Assembly: GCA_903821605.1 (NCBI GenBank)
Contig: CAIJLZ010000015.1
Coordinates: 1-63,786, forward strand
Length of the DNA: 63,786 nt
Origin: an uncultured Sphingomonadales bacterium
GTDB lineage: Bacteria; Pseudomonadota; Alphaproteobacteria; Sphingomonadales; Sphingomonadaceae
Direction of reading: 5' to 3'
Below are positions 25,633 through 35,185 of the stretch, piece after piece. The notes below the pieces were generated by a model. The model saw only the letters and a list, made by a program, of their open reading frames with translations, was not told the DNA's origin and searched no databases. Positions within the stretch are counted from its first letter, which is position 1. The number at the start of each line of letters is the position of its first letter. The position numbers and the translations under genes are program-made.

Positions 25633-26094
25633 TTATTTGTAATAATCCGCCAGGCACTGCTCGGTAAATTGCTTGGCGGAGCCGATCAATTCATCCTCGA
25701 TCTTATATCGATTCCAGTTCAGCAATTGGGTCTTGTCGCAATAGACAATGTCGGCCCAACGCTCCTGTCCGGCGACCGGGTCCATCACCTTGGTGTGGTT
25801 CTCCAGCTTGATCGCAAGCGCGGCAGCGCAATTGGTCTCATCGATCGGAAAGGCCGTCACGTTGACATAAAGATTATTCGCTCGATCGCCGAAATAATCC
25901 TGTTCAGTGGCAATCGGAATGCGGTTGTAGCGCAACGTCCCCTTCACGGCGGCGGTTAGCGCATCATAGCTAATCCCACATTTGCGCATGTCCTGATCTT
26001 CCTTTTCGGAAGACACATAGATCGACGTCGTCATCTGCGCCTGAACCGGCATCGCCGTTAGCATCGCCGCAAGCGGCAGCAATCCGATTTTCAT
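25633..26094 (-). CDS. secreted hypothetical protein
   Basis: 153 residues with a signal peptide (LLPLAAMLTAMPVQAQ). The mature part has four Cys (KCGISYD, TNCAAAL, VYCDKTQ, EQCLADYY), probably two disulfides in the periplasm. Family unknown. Convergent with the membrane protein gene, 11 bases away. Confidence 0.65.
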   Translation of the reverse strand: MKIGLLPLAAMLTAMPVQAQMTTSIYVSSEKEDQDMRKCGISYDALTAAVKGTLRYNRIPIATEQDYFGDRANNLYVNVTAFPIDETNCAAALAIKLENHTKVMDPVAGQERWADIVYCDKTQLLNWNRYKIEDELIGSAKQFTEQCLADYYK

Positions 26095-26116
26095 CTTTCC
26101 CCCCTTTGGAATCGGC

Positions 26117-26608
26117 TCAGATAATGGCCCATCCCAGAAGAAAAGTCAGCCCACCCAATCCAACCGACAACAAGGCCCGCAGGGTTAGCCATGCACCGGG
26201 CACAATGCCAAGCGCGATAAGTCGCCGGTCGATCAGCACGCTTGCGCCAATTGCGCCACCAAGCGCCATCAGCCATGGGCCAAGCCACGCATTGCCCAAC
26301 AGGCTAGGCCCCACCCCAATCAGGGCCAACAGCATGGGCATGACCGCCGCCAACCAAATCCATTCTGGCGCATCCGCACCGCGATTGATGCCGATGCCCC
26401 ACCAGATTCCCCCCAGAAAGCTGAAGATCAGCGCGGCATAAACATGGCCGACAATCGCGGCGATCGTCGCATGATCACCCGGCACCAACAGGACGATCAG
26501 CAACAGCCCGAGCGGCGGCAATAATCCGGCAAAGCCGAGCAACAACGCCAATGGCGGAAGTTGGGCTAATTGGCACCGCGTCGCCGTGGTCGCGCGGCAA
26601 ATCGCCAT
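26117..26608 (-). CDS. DUF3429 family membrane protein
   Basis: 163 residues from the ATG at 26608, with about five membrane segments. The stretch AALIFSFLGGIWWGIG is the hallmark of DUF3429 (TMEM69-like) proteins. Function unknown. It starts 20 bases after folE ends and is probably in the same transcript. Confidence 0.75.
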   Translation of the reverse strand: MAICRATTATRCQLAQLPPLALLLGFAGLLPPLGLLLIVLLVPGDHATIAAIVGHVYAALIFSFLGGIWWGIGINRGADAPEWIWLAAVMPMLLALIGVGPSLLGNAWLGPWLMALGGAIGASVLIDRRLIALGIVPGAWLTLRALLSVGLGGLTFLLGWAII

Positions 26609-26628
26609 TCTTATCGCATGCAAATCGT

Positions 26629-27237
26629 TCAAATGCCCATCAGGCTCATGACTTCCTTGCGGGCGGCGGGATCGTCGCGGAAGACGCCCATCATGCAACT
26701 GGTCGTCATGCCGACACCGGGGGTGTTGACACCCCGCGCCGTCATGCAGGCATGGCTTGCCTGAATGACAACGGCGACGGCTTGCGGTTGCAGATGATGC
26801 CAGATGCATTCCGCGACCTCGGTCGTCAGCCGCTCCTGAATCTGGAGACGACGGGCATAGCCATGCAGCACCCGCGCCAATTTCGAAATGCCAACCACCC
26901 GGTTGCGCGGCAGATAGGCGATATGCGCCTTGCCGATGATCGGCGCCATGTGATGTTCGCAATGGGAATGGAACGGGATATCGCGCAACAAGACGATTTC
27001 GTCATAACCGCCCACCTCTTCAAAGGTGCGCGTGAGATGCGCCGACGGGTCTTCCTGATAACCCTGACAATATTCCAGCCACGCCCGTGCCACCCGCTTC
27101 GGCGTATCGCGCAGACCCTCACGCTCGGGATCATCACCCACCCATTCAAGCAAGGTCCGGATTGCCTGTTCAACGGGTTCGGGCACAGACGGCTTGCCGT
27201 CGCCTGCCATTTGGAAGTCATGGGTCTGGATGTTCAC
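26629..27237 (-). CDS. folE: GTP cyclohydrolase I
   Basis: 202 residues, the usual length. Zinc ligands Cys and His are in HSHCEHHMAPIIGKAHIAYLPR, with the partner Cys in IQASHACMTARGVNTPG. GVGMTTSCMMGVF completes the active site. It converts GTP to dihydroneopterin triphosphate, the first step of folate synthesis. The leader (27238-27420) contains a conspicuous inverted repeat. Confidence 0.95.
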   Translation of the reverse strand: MNIQTHDFQMAGDGKPSVPEPVEQAIRTLLEWVGDDPEREGLRDTPKRVARAWLEYCQGYQEDPSAHLTRTFEEVGGYDEIVLLRDIPFHSHCEHHMAPIIGKAHIAYLPRNRVVGISKLARVLHGYARRLQIQERLTTEVAECIWHHLQPQAVAVVIQASHACMTARGVNTPGVGMTTSCMMGVFRDDPAARKEVMSLMGI

Positions 27238-27276
27238 AGGCTGGTCCTCTGCTTCTCGCTGCTGGGCGATGAAGGG

Positions 27277-27333
27277 GAGGCCAGGACAGCCCGCTTGGGG
27301 TTTGAGGGGCGCATCATGGACGGCCCTGGCCTC
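27277..27333 (-). promoter_or_regulatory. inverted repeat in the folE leader, candidate structured RNA
   Basis: GAGGCCAGG (27277-27285) and CCTGGCCTC (27325-27333) form a perfect 9-base stem 40 bases before the folE start on the minus strand. The enclosed 39 bases include further short complementarities. folE mRNAs of some alphaproteobacteria carry a tetrahydrofolate-responsive leader (folE motif, THF-II). Whether this belongs to that class needs a covariance search. Confidence 0.35.
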
Positions 27334-27420
27334 GGTTGCGACCCGTTAGGGATCGACCGCTTTTTTCGGCCAAACCGGTGATGCCGTCGATACGTCAATT
27401 AGTCCGTAGCCGGCCCAGCC

Positions 27421-28032
27421 CTAAAGCCCAGCCTCAACCGCGATCCGCACGGCATCGGCCGAGGTCGGCACTTCCAACTTCCGTAGCATCAGGTTGCGGT
27501 GCATCTTGACCGTCTTCTCGCTAATGCCGAGTTCGTTGGCGATCTGCTTGTTCATCAACCCGCGCGCCATGCGGACCAGCACCTGACGCTGGCGTTCTGA
27601 TAAATGAGCGACCACCCTGCCCGCCGCCAGTTGGCGCGAATTGTTCTTGCCGGGATCATCCGGCTCCAGCTCAAGCTGCGAGCCAAGGAAATAGGCCAGC
27701 TCACCCTCGTCGTCGAACACGGGGGCGACCACCAGCGCGTTGCGGAACGGCGTGCCGTCCTTTTTATAGTTGAGGATTTCGACAAACACCGGCTTGCGTT
27801 GGATCACGCATTTGGTGATGCGCTCGCTCAGCCAAGGCTCGGTCTGGGGACCGGCAAGAAACCGGCAGTTGCGGCCAAGAATTTCGGCTTCTTGATAGCC
27901 GGTCAGCTCGGTAAACGCCGCATTGCAGGCAATAATCGGATTATCCGGCACACGCGGATCGGTGATGACGGATGCGATCGGGCTCAACTTGATCAACCCC
28001 GCCAACGGCAAGGCATTCAACGGTGCAGTCAT
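27421..28032 (-). CDS. LOV-HTH blue-light response regulator (EL222-like)
   Basis: 203 residues. The LOV domain carries the photoreactive motif GRNCRFLAG with Cys56, the following [23 protein letters not shown], and the conserved Gln in YFLGSQ at 119. A LuxR-type helix-turn-helix spans about 143-186 ([31 protein letters not shown]). The domain order and size match EL222 of Erythrobacter, in which blue light forms a flavin-Cys adduct and frees the HTH to dimerise and activate transcription. It lies 91 bases downstream of the last Tad gene on the same strand, and may be read through from it. Confidence 0.88.
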   Translation of the reverse strand: MTAPLNALPLAGLIKLSPIASVITDPRVPDNPIIACNAAFTELTGYQEAEILGRNCRFLAGPQTEPWLSERITKCVIQRKPVFVEILNYKKDGTPFRNALVVAPVFDDEGELAYFLGSQLELEPDDPGKNNSRQLAAGRVVAHLSERQRQVLVRMARGLMNKQIANELGISEKTVKMHRNLMLRKLEVPTSADAVRIAVEAGL

Positions 28033-28123
28033 GCAATCCTCTGATGCGTCATAACCCCGGCCAAGTAACTAGCAGCATGTCGCGGCCCTGAACAGCCATT
28101 GTGCGACGTGCTGCCCGCCCTGT

Positions 28124-28660
28124 TCAGCGCGCCGCCGCCATCTGCTCGAAATCGAGCGACGGCAGGACCAGCCGTGGCGCGGGATTGAAGCCATAAAGGC
28201 TGGCGCACAGCAGCGCCCCGCCGGTAATCGCCACGCCATAGGGGATCGGCCCCCGGCGTTGCAACATCGCCCAGCCGCCCGTCCGGGCCGCCGCCGCAAC
28301 CGGCAAAATGCGCCGCAACACGATCAACACCAATGTCAGTATCGCGCCGAAAATCGCAATCGACATCAGATAGCGCGGCGCCGTCCCCAGATCGAACCAA
28401 AGCGCGGCCGCCATGAACAGTTTGACGTCGCCACCGCCCAGCATGCCGCCGCGAAATGCCAGCGCCCCCAGACCAAAAGCGAGGAGGAACACCACCACAT
28501 TCTGCCAAATGTCGGTTTCAAATCCGACGGTAAAGACCCACAGCGGATAGAGCGCGACCAGCGCAAGAAAGAACAGGTTGGAAATGCGCAGTTGGATCAT
28601 GTCCTGCAAGGCTGCTAACACCAGCAGCAAATAGACCATGTACCGGATCGCGTCTGTCAT
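28124..28660 (-). CDS. cpaA: Tad prepilin peptidase (CpaA/TadV)
   Basis: 178 residues with several membrane segments. The first aspartate motif of type IV prepilin peptidases is AALQDMIQLRISN, and the second is in GGGDVKLFMAAALW. It cleaves the Flp pilin leader at the membrane. ATGA overlap with the upstream TPR gene makes it the last of the Tad operon. Confidence 0.88.
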   Translation of the reverse strand: MTDAIRYMVYLLLVLAALQDMIQLRISNLFFLALVALYPLWVFTVGFETDIWQNVVVFLLAFGLGALAFRGGMLGGGDVKLFMAAALWFDLGTAPRYLMSIAIFGAILTLVLIVLRRILPVAAAARTGGWAMLQRRGPIPYGVAITGGALLCASLYGFNPAPRLVLPSLDFEQMAAAR

Positions 28661-29487
28661 TTCGCCTGTTTCCCCTTCAACACAAGGTCAAGATTGTCGG
28701 CAGCCCGCCGGTAAAAAGACGGGCTAACCGCCAGCGCCTGACGCAAATAGCGCTCGGCCACATTATCCTTGCCCATCAGATGGGCCATATAGCCTGCATT
28801 GTTAAGCCGCTCCGCCTGTTGTTCCGGATCGGTCGGCATGACATCCTCGGGCAATGGCTTGTCGGCCCCGATACAGGCAAGGTCAAGATTATGCAGCAAG
28901 CGCTGATCGCCGGGCGCCAATAACAGCCCCTCGCGCAGCAATGCTTCTGCCTCGGCAAAACGGGCTTGCAGGATCAGGGAATAGCCCAGATTATTGATCA
29001 CCGTGACATTGTCGGGATCGATCTCGCGCGCGGCGTGATAGGCTTTTTCCGCCTCGGCCCAATTGCCCGCCCGATCGGCCACAACCCCCAGCCCATCCCA
29101 TGACCGCCAGCGTTCCGGACAATGTTGCACCACATGTTCGAAACGGAGATGGGCCGCGTTCATACGGTCGAGCGCCAAGGCGGCAAGCCCTGCCCCCTCC
29201 AGCGCCCGACAATTGTCCTGTTCGACGCGAAGGACGCGATCATAAGCCGCAAAGGCATCGCCGGGCCGTCCTTCGATCAGCGCCAGCCGCCCCTCCAGTT
29301 CGTCAAGACGGACCAGATCCGGGACATTGTGATCGCGGCGGGCAATACGGATCATCTCCGCCGCCTGCACCAGACGTCCCTTATCAAGCGCCTGCCCGAT
29401 CAGCGCGACCGTGTCAGGCTCGTCGGCATAAGACGGGGCCGGAGACGCAACTGCAACCGCAAGCGCAATGGCCAGCAGCCGCCTCAT
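28657..29487 (-). CDS. TPR-repeat periplasmic protein of the Tad locus
   Basis: 276 residues with a signal peptide (LLAIALAVAVASPAPSYA) and several tetratricopeptide repeats (for example AEKAYHAAREIDPDNVTVINNLGYSLI, AEALLREGLLLAPGDQRLLHNLDLA). The start ATG overlaps the stop of the upstream tadD. It probably scaffolds pilus assembly in the periplasm. Confidence 0.82.
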   Translation of the reverse strand: MRRLLAIALAVAVASPAPSYADEPDTVALIGQALDKGRLVQAAEMIRIARRDHNVPDLVRLDELEGRLALIEGRPGDAFAAYDRVLRVEQDNCRALEGAGLAALALDRMNAAHLRFEHVVQHCPERWRSWDGLGVVADRAGNWAEAEKAYHAAREIDPDNVTVINNLGYSLILQARFAEAEALLREGLLLAPGDQRLLHNLDLACIGADKPLPEDVMPTDPEQQAERLNNAGYMAHLMGKDNVAERYLRQALAVSPSFYRRAADNLDLVLKGKQAK

Positions 29488-30608
29488 CCCCGCCGGGACT
29501 TGGCCGCTGCTCCGCCCGCCATGCGCGCATTGGCACCCAGCACCACGACAATCCGCTTCGCCCGATATTTTGCGACCAACCGGGTGGCGAATGGCAGGCT
29601 CTTCTGCACATTCAGCGCCTGCGCGCGATGCCCCACCGGATAGACAAGCCATGACAGGCGATAACGGCGGCTGGCATTGCCAAGCTGCGCACGCGCCACA
29701 CCTGCCTGCGCCAGATGCTGCTGCATCCGCCGGGCAAGACCGGCTTCACCGGCAGCATTGACGAGCCGCACCGGCATCATGCTCCCGCTCGCGCGGACCG
29801 GAGCCAACGAGGCCGGGGTTGTACGCTGTGCCAAGACGGGGGCGCGCGGCACCTTGATGCTGGTGATTCGGGTGGCTGCGGGTGGTGATAGGGCCGGCAG
29901 AACCGGCTGCGCTGCGGCGACAACCACCGGCGTGGGTGCCGCAGCCGCAACCGGGACCGCAACCGGTGCCGGATCAGCAACAGCGACGACCGCCGGTTTT
30001 GTCGGCTCCACCGCAACAGCACTGGCCACAAGCGGCGCAACGGCCTGCGGTTCAGCAACCGCAGCCGATTCCGGCACCGTCGTGGCCGTCCCAGAACTGG
30101 AGGGAGCCGCGCTGGATGGCGCCGAGGCTGAAGCGGTTTCAGACAAAGCCTTGCCGCCATTCATCATCGGTACGGTGGCCACCACCATCTTGCCCGCGTT
30201 GATCGCATCCCATTCAGCCAGTAGGGCCTGGCCTTCACCCTGACGCCCCTGCATCGCGAGCGAGCGGGCCATGTTGCGATAGATGCGACCATCCATCGGC
30301 GCATGGGCCAGCGCCATCTGATAATAGCGCTCGCTCAAATCATAGCGGCCGATCATGTCATAAGCGGCGGCGATGCCATTATACCCCTCGGCAGAGTCCG
30401 GATGTTCGCGGGCCTCGCGACGAAATGCTTCCAGCGCTAGGGCGTAATCGCCGCGTGCGAAGAGTTCCCGTCCGCGGGCAGCCGCAGGACCACCCATCGC
30501 TGCGCTGTTCGGGAGGGGGCGAACCTCAGCTTGTTTTGAATTGGTCGTGCAGGCGGTGACGCTGGCCAGCGTGGCGAGCATCAGGCAGGATGTGGTCAGG
30601 CGCTTCAT
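29484..30608 (-). CDS. tadD: TadD lipoprotein with TPR and LytR_C-like domains
   Basis: 374 residues with a lipobox (ASVTACTT). An N-terminal TPR region (ELFARGDYALALEAFRREAREHPDSAEGYNGIAAAY) is followed by a long Ala/Pro/Val-rich linker (about 140-260). The C-terminus has a LytR/CpsA C-terminal-type domain (PVRLVNAAGEAGLARRMQQHL). TadD is a pilotin-like factor that helps the secretin. Three bases separate it from tadC. Confidence 0.82.
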   Translation of the reverse strand: MKRLTTSCLMLATLASVTACTTNSKQAEVRPLPNSAAMGGPAAARGRELFARGDYALALEAFRREAREHPDSAEGYNGIAAAYDMIGRYDLSERYYQMALAHAPMDGRIYRNMARSLAMQGRQGEGQALLAEWDAINAGKMVVATVPMMNGGKALSETASASAPSSAAPSSSGTATTVPESAAVAEPQAVAPLVASAVAVEPTKPAVVAVADPAPVAVPVAAAAPTPVVVAAAQPVLPALSPPAATRITSIKVPRAPVLAQRTTPASLAPVRASGSMMPVRLVNAAGEAGLARRMQQHLAQAGVARAQLGNASRRYRLSWLVYPVGHRAQALNVQKSLPFATRLVAKYRAKRIVVVLGANARMAGGAAAKSRRG

Positions 30609-30610
30609 GT

Positions 30611-31588
30611 TTAGCCTCCTCCTCCCATGGCGGGAATCAATTGACGGACGACGCGAATAGCGGCGGGTAACATCAACACGCCGATCATCACCGGCAACAT
30701 GCAGGCGACGAGCGGAATAGACAGCAGCACCGGCAGGCGATGGGCCTTTTCCTCGGCTCGCATCCGGCGCTTCTCCCGCATTTCAGCGGAGTAGATGCGA
30801 AGCGTCTGGCCAATGCTGGACCCCAGCTTGTCGGACTGCACCACCAGCGTGACAAAGGCCTTGATCTCATCAACCTGAATCCGGTCCGACATCCGGCGCA
30901 GCGCCTCTTCGCGGCTCCGACCGGCGCGCATTTCAAGCACCACCGTCGCCAACATTTCCGAGATGAGCGGGTGCGAAACGCCCATTTCACGGCCCACGCG
31001 ATCAAAGGCCGCCTCCATCCCAAGGCCCGCCTCAATGCAGACAAGCATCAGATCAAGCGCGTCAGGAAAGCCATTGGTGACCTGGTGCCGCCGCCGATCG
31101 GCCCGCCCGGAAACCCATAAATTCGGTGCATAGAGCCCGAAAAAGGCCGAAATAGCACCTATGAAATACATCTTGATGATCGACAGCGAATGGCCGCTGG
31201 CAACCAGCAGACCCACGATCAGCGCAGGCAAAGCCAAGGTCAGCACCAGCCGGATCAGGGTAAACCAACGCGGTGCATAAGCGGATGTATAACCCGCCGC
31301 GATCATCTTCGCGCGCAACCCATCCGCACGAGAGTCAGCAAGCGAAAGACCGCGCGCCTCGATCTTGTCGATCAACTTGGTCCAGATGCTGGACGTCACA
31401 TCGGAACGCAAGGTCGCAGCGCCGCCAAATTGATCCTCGTGCATGGTCTCAGCCATGCGGCGTTGGATAGCGAGGCGGCGGACAAACAGATTGTTGCCAA
31501 TCACCACGCCGGCCACCACCATCACGAAGATCATGGCCAGCAAGGCGGCACGCTGCCAATCGGTCGAGGCCAAGAAATTCATCTTCAA
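30611..31588 (-). CDS. tadC: Tad inner-membrane protein TadC
   Basis: 325 residues with a type II secretion F domain (GFPDALDLMLVCIEAGLGMEAAFDRVGREM) and membrane segments at the start, middle and C-terminus. With TadB it forms the inner-membrane platform driven by TadA. Its ATG overlaps the tadB stop. Confidence 0.92.
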   Translation of the reverse strand: MKMNFLASTDWQRAALLAMIFVMVVAGVVIGNNLFVRRLAIQRRMAETMHEDQFGGAATLRSDVTSSIWTKLIDKIEARGLSLADSRADGLRAKMIAAGYTSAYAPRWFTLIRLVLTLALPALIVGLLVASGHSLSIIKMYFIGAISAFFGLYAPNLWVSGRADRRRHQVTNGFPDALDLMLVCIEAGLGMEAAFDRVGREMGVSHPLISEMLATVVLEMRAGRSREEALRRMSDRIQVDEIKAFVTLVVQSDKLGSSIGQTLRIYSAEMREKRRMRAEEKAHRLPVLLSIPLVACMLPVMIGVLMLPAAIRVVRQLIPAMGGGG

Positions 31589-32583
31589 ACCTCCAGATTG
31601 ATCATGCGACGAATGGTGAAATAGCCGATCAGATACAAAATGATCAGCCCCGCAAAGCCGGGAATGAACGCAGGATCATCAGCCACATCGAGATAGAATG
31701 ACGCGTTGGCGAGAAACAGGCCGGTGAAGGCGAGAATCGGCAACGCGGTCAGAATCACCGCCGTCATTCGACCTTCCGAACTCAGCGCGCGCACCTTCAT
31801 GTACATGGATGCACGGTCACGGATCACCGCTGCCAGATTTTCGAGAATTTCAGCGAGATTACCGCCGGTTTCCCGCTGGATCGAGAGACTGACCACGAAC
31901 ATTTGCATGTCCTGCAACCCCCAGCGATCGGCCATCGCCTGCAAGGCGTCGCTGAGTTCAGCACCATAGGTCACTTCATCGACGACCACGCCGAACTCGC
32001 TCCCGATCGGGTCGGACATTTCGCTCGTCAGCAAATCAAGTGCCGACGCAATCGGATGACCGGCGCGCAGGCCGCGCACGAACACGTCAAGCGCAACCGG
32101 GAACTGCGCTTCGATCAATTTGCGTCGTTTCGCCGCGATGCGCGACAGCACCGTCATCGGCAGAATAACCGACACCGCCAGCGCAAAGCTGGTGAGCATG
32201 ATGAATGTGCCCAACGTCATCTCGCGACCCCCACTAAAGGAGATCATACTGACCACGCCGACAATGCCCACTACCGCCAACAACATCATGCCAAGCACGA
32301 AGATCGGCTGGAAGTCGAGGCCGGCCGCATGCATCATCCGGGCAAGCCGGTGTTCAAAGCCATTGAAGGGCGGCGGCAGCACCGTTGGCCCCTGGGTATC
32401 GATCCGCAGCTTGGTGGTGACCTGTTCCCGCGTCATGCCGCCTTCGATCAGCCGCAAGCGCCTGTTAATGGCACCGGCGCTGAACCGGCGGGTGCGGTAC
32501 AGCGTGACCAATCCCTCGGTGGCAAGCAACACCGTGCCGAACAGCAGCACGAGAACGAGCATGCGGATGATATCGTTGGACAT
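31585..32583 (-). CDS. tadB: Tad inner-membrane protein TadB
   Basis: 332 residues with a type II secretion F domain (QFPVALDVFVRGLRAGHPIASALDLLTSEM) and LSIQRETGGNLAEILENLAAVIR, flanked by membrane helices. Partner of TadC. It follows tadA by three bases. Confidence 0.92.
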   Translation of the reverse strand: MSNDIIRMLVLVLLFGTVLLATEGLVTLYRTRRFSAGAINRRLRLIEGGMTREQVTTKLRIDTQGPTVLPPPFNGFEHRLARMMHAAGLDFQPIFVLGMMLLAVVGIVGVVSMISFSGGREMTLGTFIMLTSFALAVSVILPMTVLSRIAAKRRKLIEAQFPVALDVFVRGLRAGHPIASALDLLTSEMSDPIGSEFGVVVDEVTYGAELSDALQAMADRWGLQDMQMFVVSLSIQRETGGNLAEILENLAAVIRDRASMYMKVRALSSEGRMTAVILTALPILAFTGLFLANASFYLDVADDPAFIPGFAGLIILYLIGYFTIRRMINLEV

Positions 32584-32586
32584 GGC

Positions 32587-33972
32587 TCAGAACTTCTGAT
32601 CGGGGCGGAACAGTTCCGCCGGCAGGTTGATGCCGCGATCGTGCAGTTCGACCATGAATTTCGGCCGAATGCCGGTCGCTTCGAAATGGCCAAGCACGGC
32701 ACCGTCATCGGCACGGCCCGTCAGTTTGAAGCGGAAGATGTCCTGCATCGTGATGACATCGCCTTCCATGCCGGTCAGTTCCGACAGGCTGATGATGCGG
32801 CGCTTGCCATCCGGCAGACGCGCCACCTGAATGACAACGTTGATCGCCGATGCAATCTGATTGCGGGCCGAACGCGGCGCAATATCGATGCCGCTCATCC
32901 CGATCATCTGCTCAATACGGGTGAGCGCATCGCGCGTCGTATTGGCGTGGACGGTGGTCATCGACCCATCATGGCCGGTGTTCATCGCCTGCAACATGTC
33001 GAACGCCTCCCCGGCACGGACTTCGCCGATGATGATACGATCGGGCCGCATGCGCAGCGCGTTCTTGACGAGATCGCGCTGGGTTACCTCGCCCTTGCCT
33101 TCAATATTTGGCGGACGGGTTTCGAGGCGGACGATGTGGCGTTGCTGTAACTGAAGTTCTGCCGAATCTTCGATCGTCACAATGCGTTCGCGGTCGTCGA
33201 TATAGGCCGACATCGCATTGAGCAGCGTCGTCTTACCCGAACCGGTGCCGCCCGAAATCAAAACGTTGCGCCGCGCCGCGACGATACCCTGCATGACGTC
33301 GGCCATCGCCTGCGGTACGCTACCCAGTTCGATCAGACGATCCATGCCGATGGGCACTTTGGAAAATTTGCGGATTGAGAGCGATGAGCCATCCACCGCA
33401 AGCGGCGGAATAATCGCGTTGACGCGGGAACCATCCGCAAGACGAGCGTCGCACAAGGGCGCAGATTCGTCGATCCGACGCCCGACGGCCGAGACAATCT
33501 TCTGGATGATGCGCAGCAGGTGGCGCTCATCCTTGAACCGGACGTGCGTCTCCTCCAACCGTCCAGCGCGTTCCACAAACACCGTCTTATAGCCGTTCAC
33601 GAGAATATCGTTGATCGTCGGATCCTTGAGCAGCGGTTCAAGCGGCCCAAGGCCAAGCAATTCGTCCAGCACATCGGACACCAGTTGGCGACGCTCTTCC
33701 ATGTTGAGCGCGTGATGCTGCTTGGCGAGCAAATCCTGCACAATATCGCCAATTTCAGCCTCAACCTGCGCACGGGACATGGATTCCAACGCAGACAGGT
33801 TGATCACATCCAATAACTGGCGGTGGAGTTCGACCTTCAACTCAATCGTCGCGCGGTCCGTGGAACCCGGCCGGGTCACGCCATTGGTAGGCGCCGTCAG
33901 GCTATTCACGGTCGCGACAGGATCGGCGGCGGCCTGAGGCGTGCCCGGTTTCTTAATCTGCCACATGCTCAT
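32587..33972 (-). CDS. cpaF: Tad secretion ATPase TadA/CpaF
   Basis: 461 residues. The Walker A motif [18 protein letters not shown], Asp box [12 protein letters not shown], Walker [24 protein letters not shown] and His box [11 protein letters not shown] identify a VirB11/PilT-type ATPase. It powers Flp pilus assembly, and in some systems retraction. ATGA coupling with cpaE upstream. Confidence 0.95.
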   Translation of the reverse strand: MSMWQIKKPGTPQAAADPVATVNSLTAPTNGVTRPGSTDRATIELKVELHRQLLDVINLSALESMSRAQVEAEIGDIVQDLLAKQHHALNMEERRQLVSDVLDELLGLGPLEPLLKDPTINDILVNGYKTVFVERAGRLEETHVRFKDERHLLRIIQKIVSAVGRRIDESAPLCDARLADGSRVNAIIPPLAVDGSSLSIRKFSKVPIGMDRLIELGSVPQAMADVMQGIVAARRNVLISGGTGSGKTTLLNAMSAYIDDRERIVTIEDSAELQLQQRHIVRLETRPPNIEGKGEVTQRDLVKNALRMRPDRIIIGEVRAGEAFDMLQAMNTGHDGSMTTVHANTTRDALTRIEQMIGMSGIDIAPRSARNQIASAINVVIQVARLPDGKRRIISLSELTGMEGDVITMQDIFRFKLTGRADDGAVLGHFEATGIRPKFMVELHDRGINLPAELFRPDQKF

Positions 33973-35165
33973 GCGTTGCGTCCCATCATCTGATCGCAGC
34001 CTTCGAGCATGCTCTCGATATCCTTCGAAATCTTGCTCTTGGCCTTGATGTCGCTAATCAGCACGCCCTGGTCTTGGGCCGTGCTGATCAGCGGGAAGTC
34101 ATTGTCGATCGCGAAATGAACAGGATGTTTGAGCGCCTGCTCGGCATCCGCCAGGCTGATGGTGCGGAACAGGCGTTTCTGCACCCGATTGGCAACAATC
34201 ATCACCGGCACATGTTGCAGGCCCTGACTCGCCAGCAGATTGAGTTGACGACGAGCCTGCCGCAGGCTCGCGACCGTCAACTCGATGACGAGAATAACGA
34301 TATCCGCACGCCCGATCAGCGAGAGCGACCAATTCGTCCAATTGCATGGCAGGTCAAGAAACACCGTCCGGAACTCCCGGGTAGCGAGATCGACAAGGTT
34401 GAAGATCTGCTCGGTCGAGACGGCCTCAAGCGGCATGATTTCAGGCGGCGCGGCAAGCACCTTGACGCCGGTCGGGCCTTGGACGCAGGCCGTGCGGAGC
34501 ATCGCCCGGTCAAGGCGCGCACCCGCTTCGATCATATCGGCCACGCTCAACGTTGAACTGACCCCAAGATAGGTCGCCGCATTGCCGAATTGCAGGTCAA
34601 GATCGATGACGCAGGTATCGCCACCCTTCGCGAGATCGCGCGGGCCCTGCAATGCAGCGCCTTGCGTCACCAGCGTGGTCACGCCAACGCCACCAACGCT
34701 GGGGATGATGGCGACGACCTTGCCGAGTTCATAGTCGACGCCCGCCTCTTCCTGAAGCGTGTCGCGCACCCGACCAAGCGCCATTTCAAGCTCGTCGCGC
34801 GTCAACGGCAAGGTCAGGACATCCGTCAGGCCATTGCGCATCAACATGCGAACGACCGCGATCGAAGGATCACGCACCAGGGCGATGATCCGACCGTTAG
34901 GCATGGCTTGGCTGAGCTTGGCAAGCCGGTCCATCGACGCGTCATCGTCCGGGCAAAGTTCGACCAGCAAGATCTTTGCCCCACCGACTTCCTCCGTCGG
35001 AATCCGGTCGCCCGGCGCAACGGGGTTGGCCACCAGCGTGAAACCGGCGATATCGCTGCCGATCACATCCAGTTGGGCAATCTCTTCCCGCGACATCAGC
35101 ACGCGCGCAACGGACTGCTCTCGATGGACGTTGAAACTTTGCCCGCTGATGTCACGATTTCCCAT
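33969..35165 (-). CDS. cpaE: Tad localisation protein CpaE/TadZ
   Basis: 398 residues from the ATG at 35165; a TTG at 35189 overlaps the preceding stop and is possible. An N-terminal receiver-like domain is followed by a ParA/MinD ATPase fold with a deviant P-loop (VVAIIPSVGGVGVTTLVTQGA, with the second Lys missing) and VIDLDLQFGNAATYLGV. CpaE/TadZ places the pilus machine at the cell pole. Confidence 0.88.
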   Translation of the reverse strand: MGNRDISGQSFNVHREQSVARVLMSREEIAQLDVIGSDIAGFTLVANPVAPGDRIPTEEVGGAKILLVELCPDDDASMDRLAKLSQAMPNGRIIALVRDPSIAVVRMLMRNGLTDVLTLPLTRDELEMALGRVRDTLQEEAGVDYELGKVVAIIPSVGGVGVTTLVTQGAALQGPRDLAKGGDTCVIDLDLQFGNAATYLGVSSTLSVADMIEAGARLDRAMLRTACVQGPTGVKVLAAPPEIMPLEAVSTEQIFNLVDLATREFRTVFLDLPCNWTNWSLSLIGRADIVILVIELTVASLRQARRQLNLLASQGLQHVPVMIVANRVQKRLFRTISLADAEQALKHPVHFAIDNDFPLISTAQDQGVLISDIKAKSKISKDIESMLEGCDQMMGRNA

Positions 35166-35185
35166 ATTGCTCACTACCCTGTCCC

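Noticed and set aside
31903-33150. 415-codon plus-strand open frame
   Set aside because: Antisense to tadB and cpaF; composition of a shadow frame.
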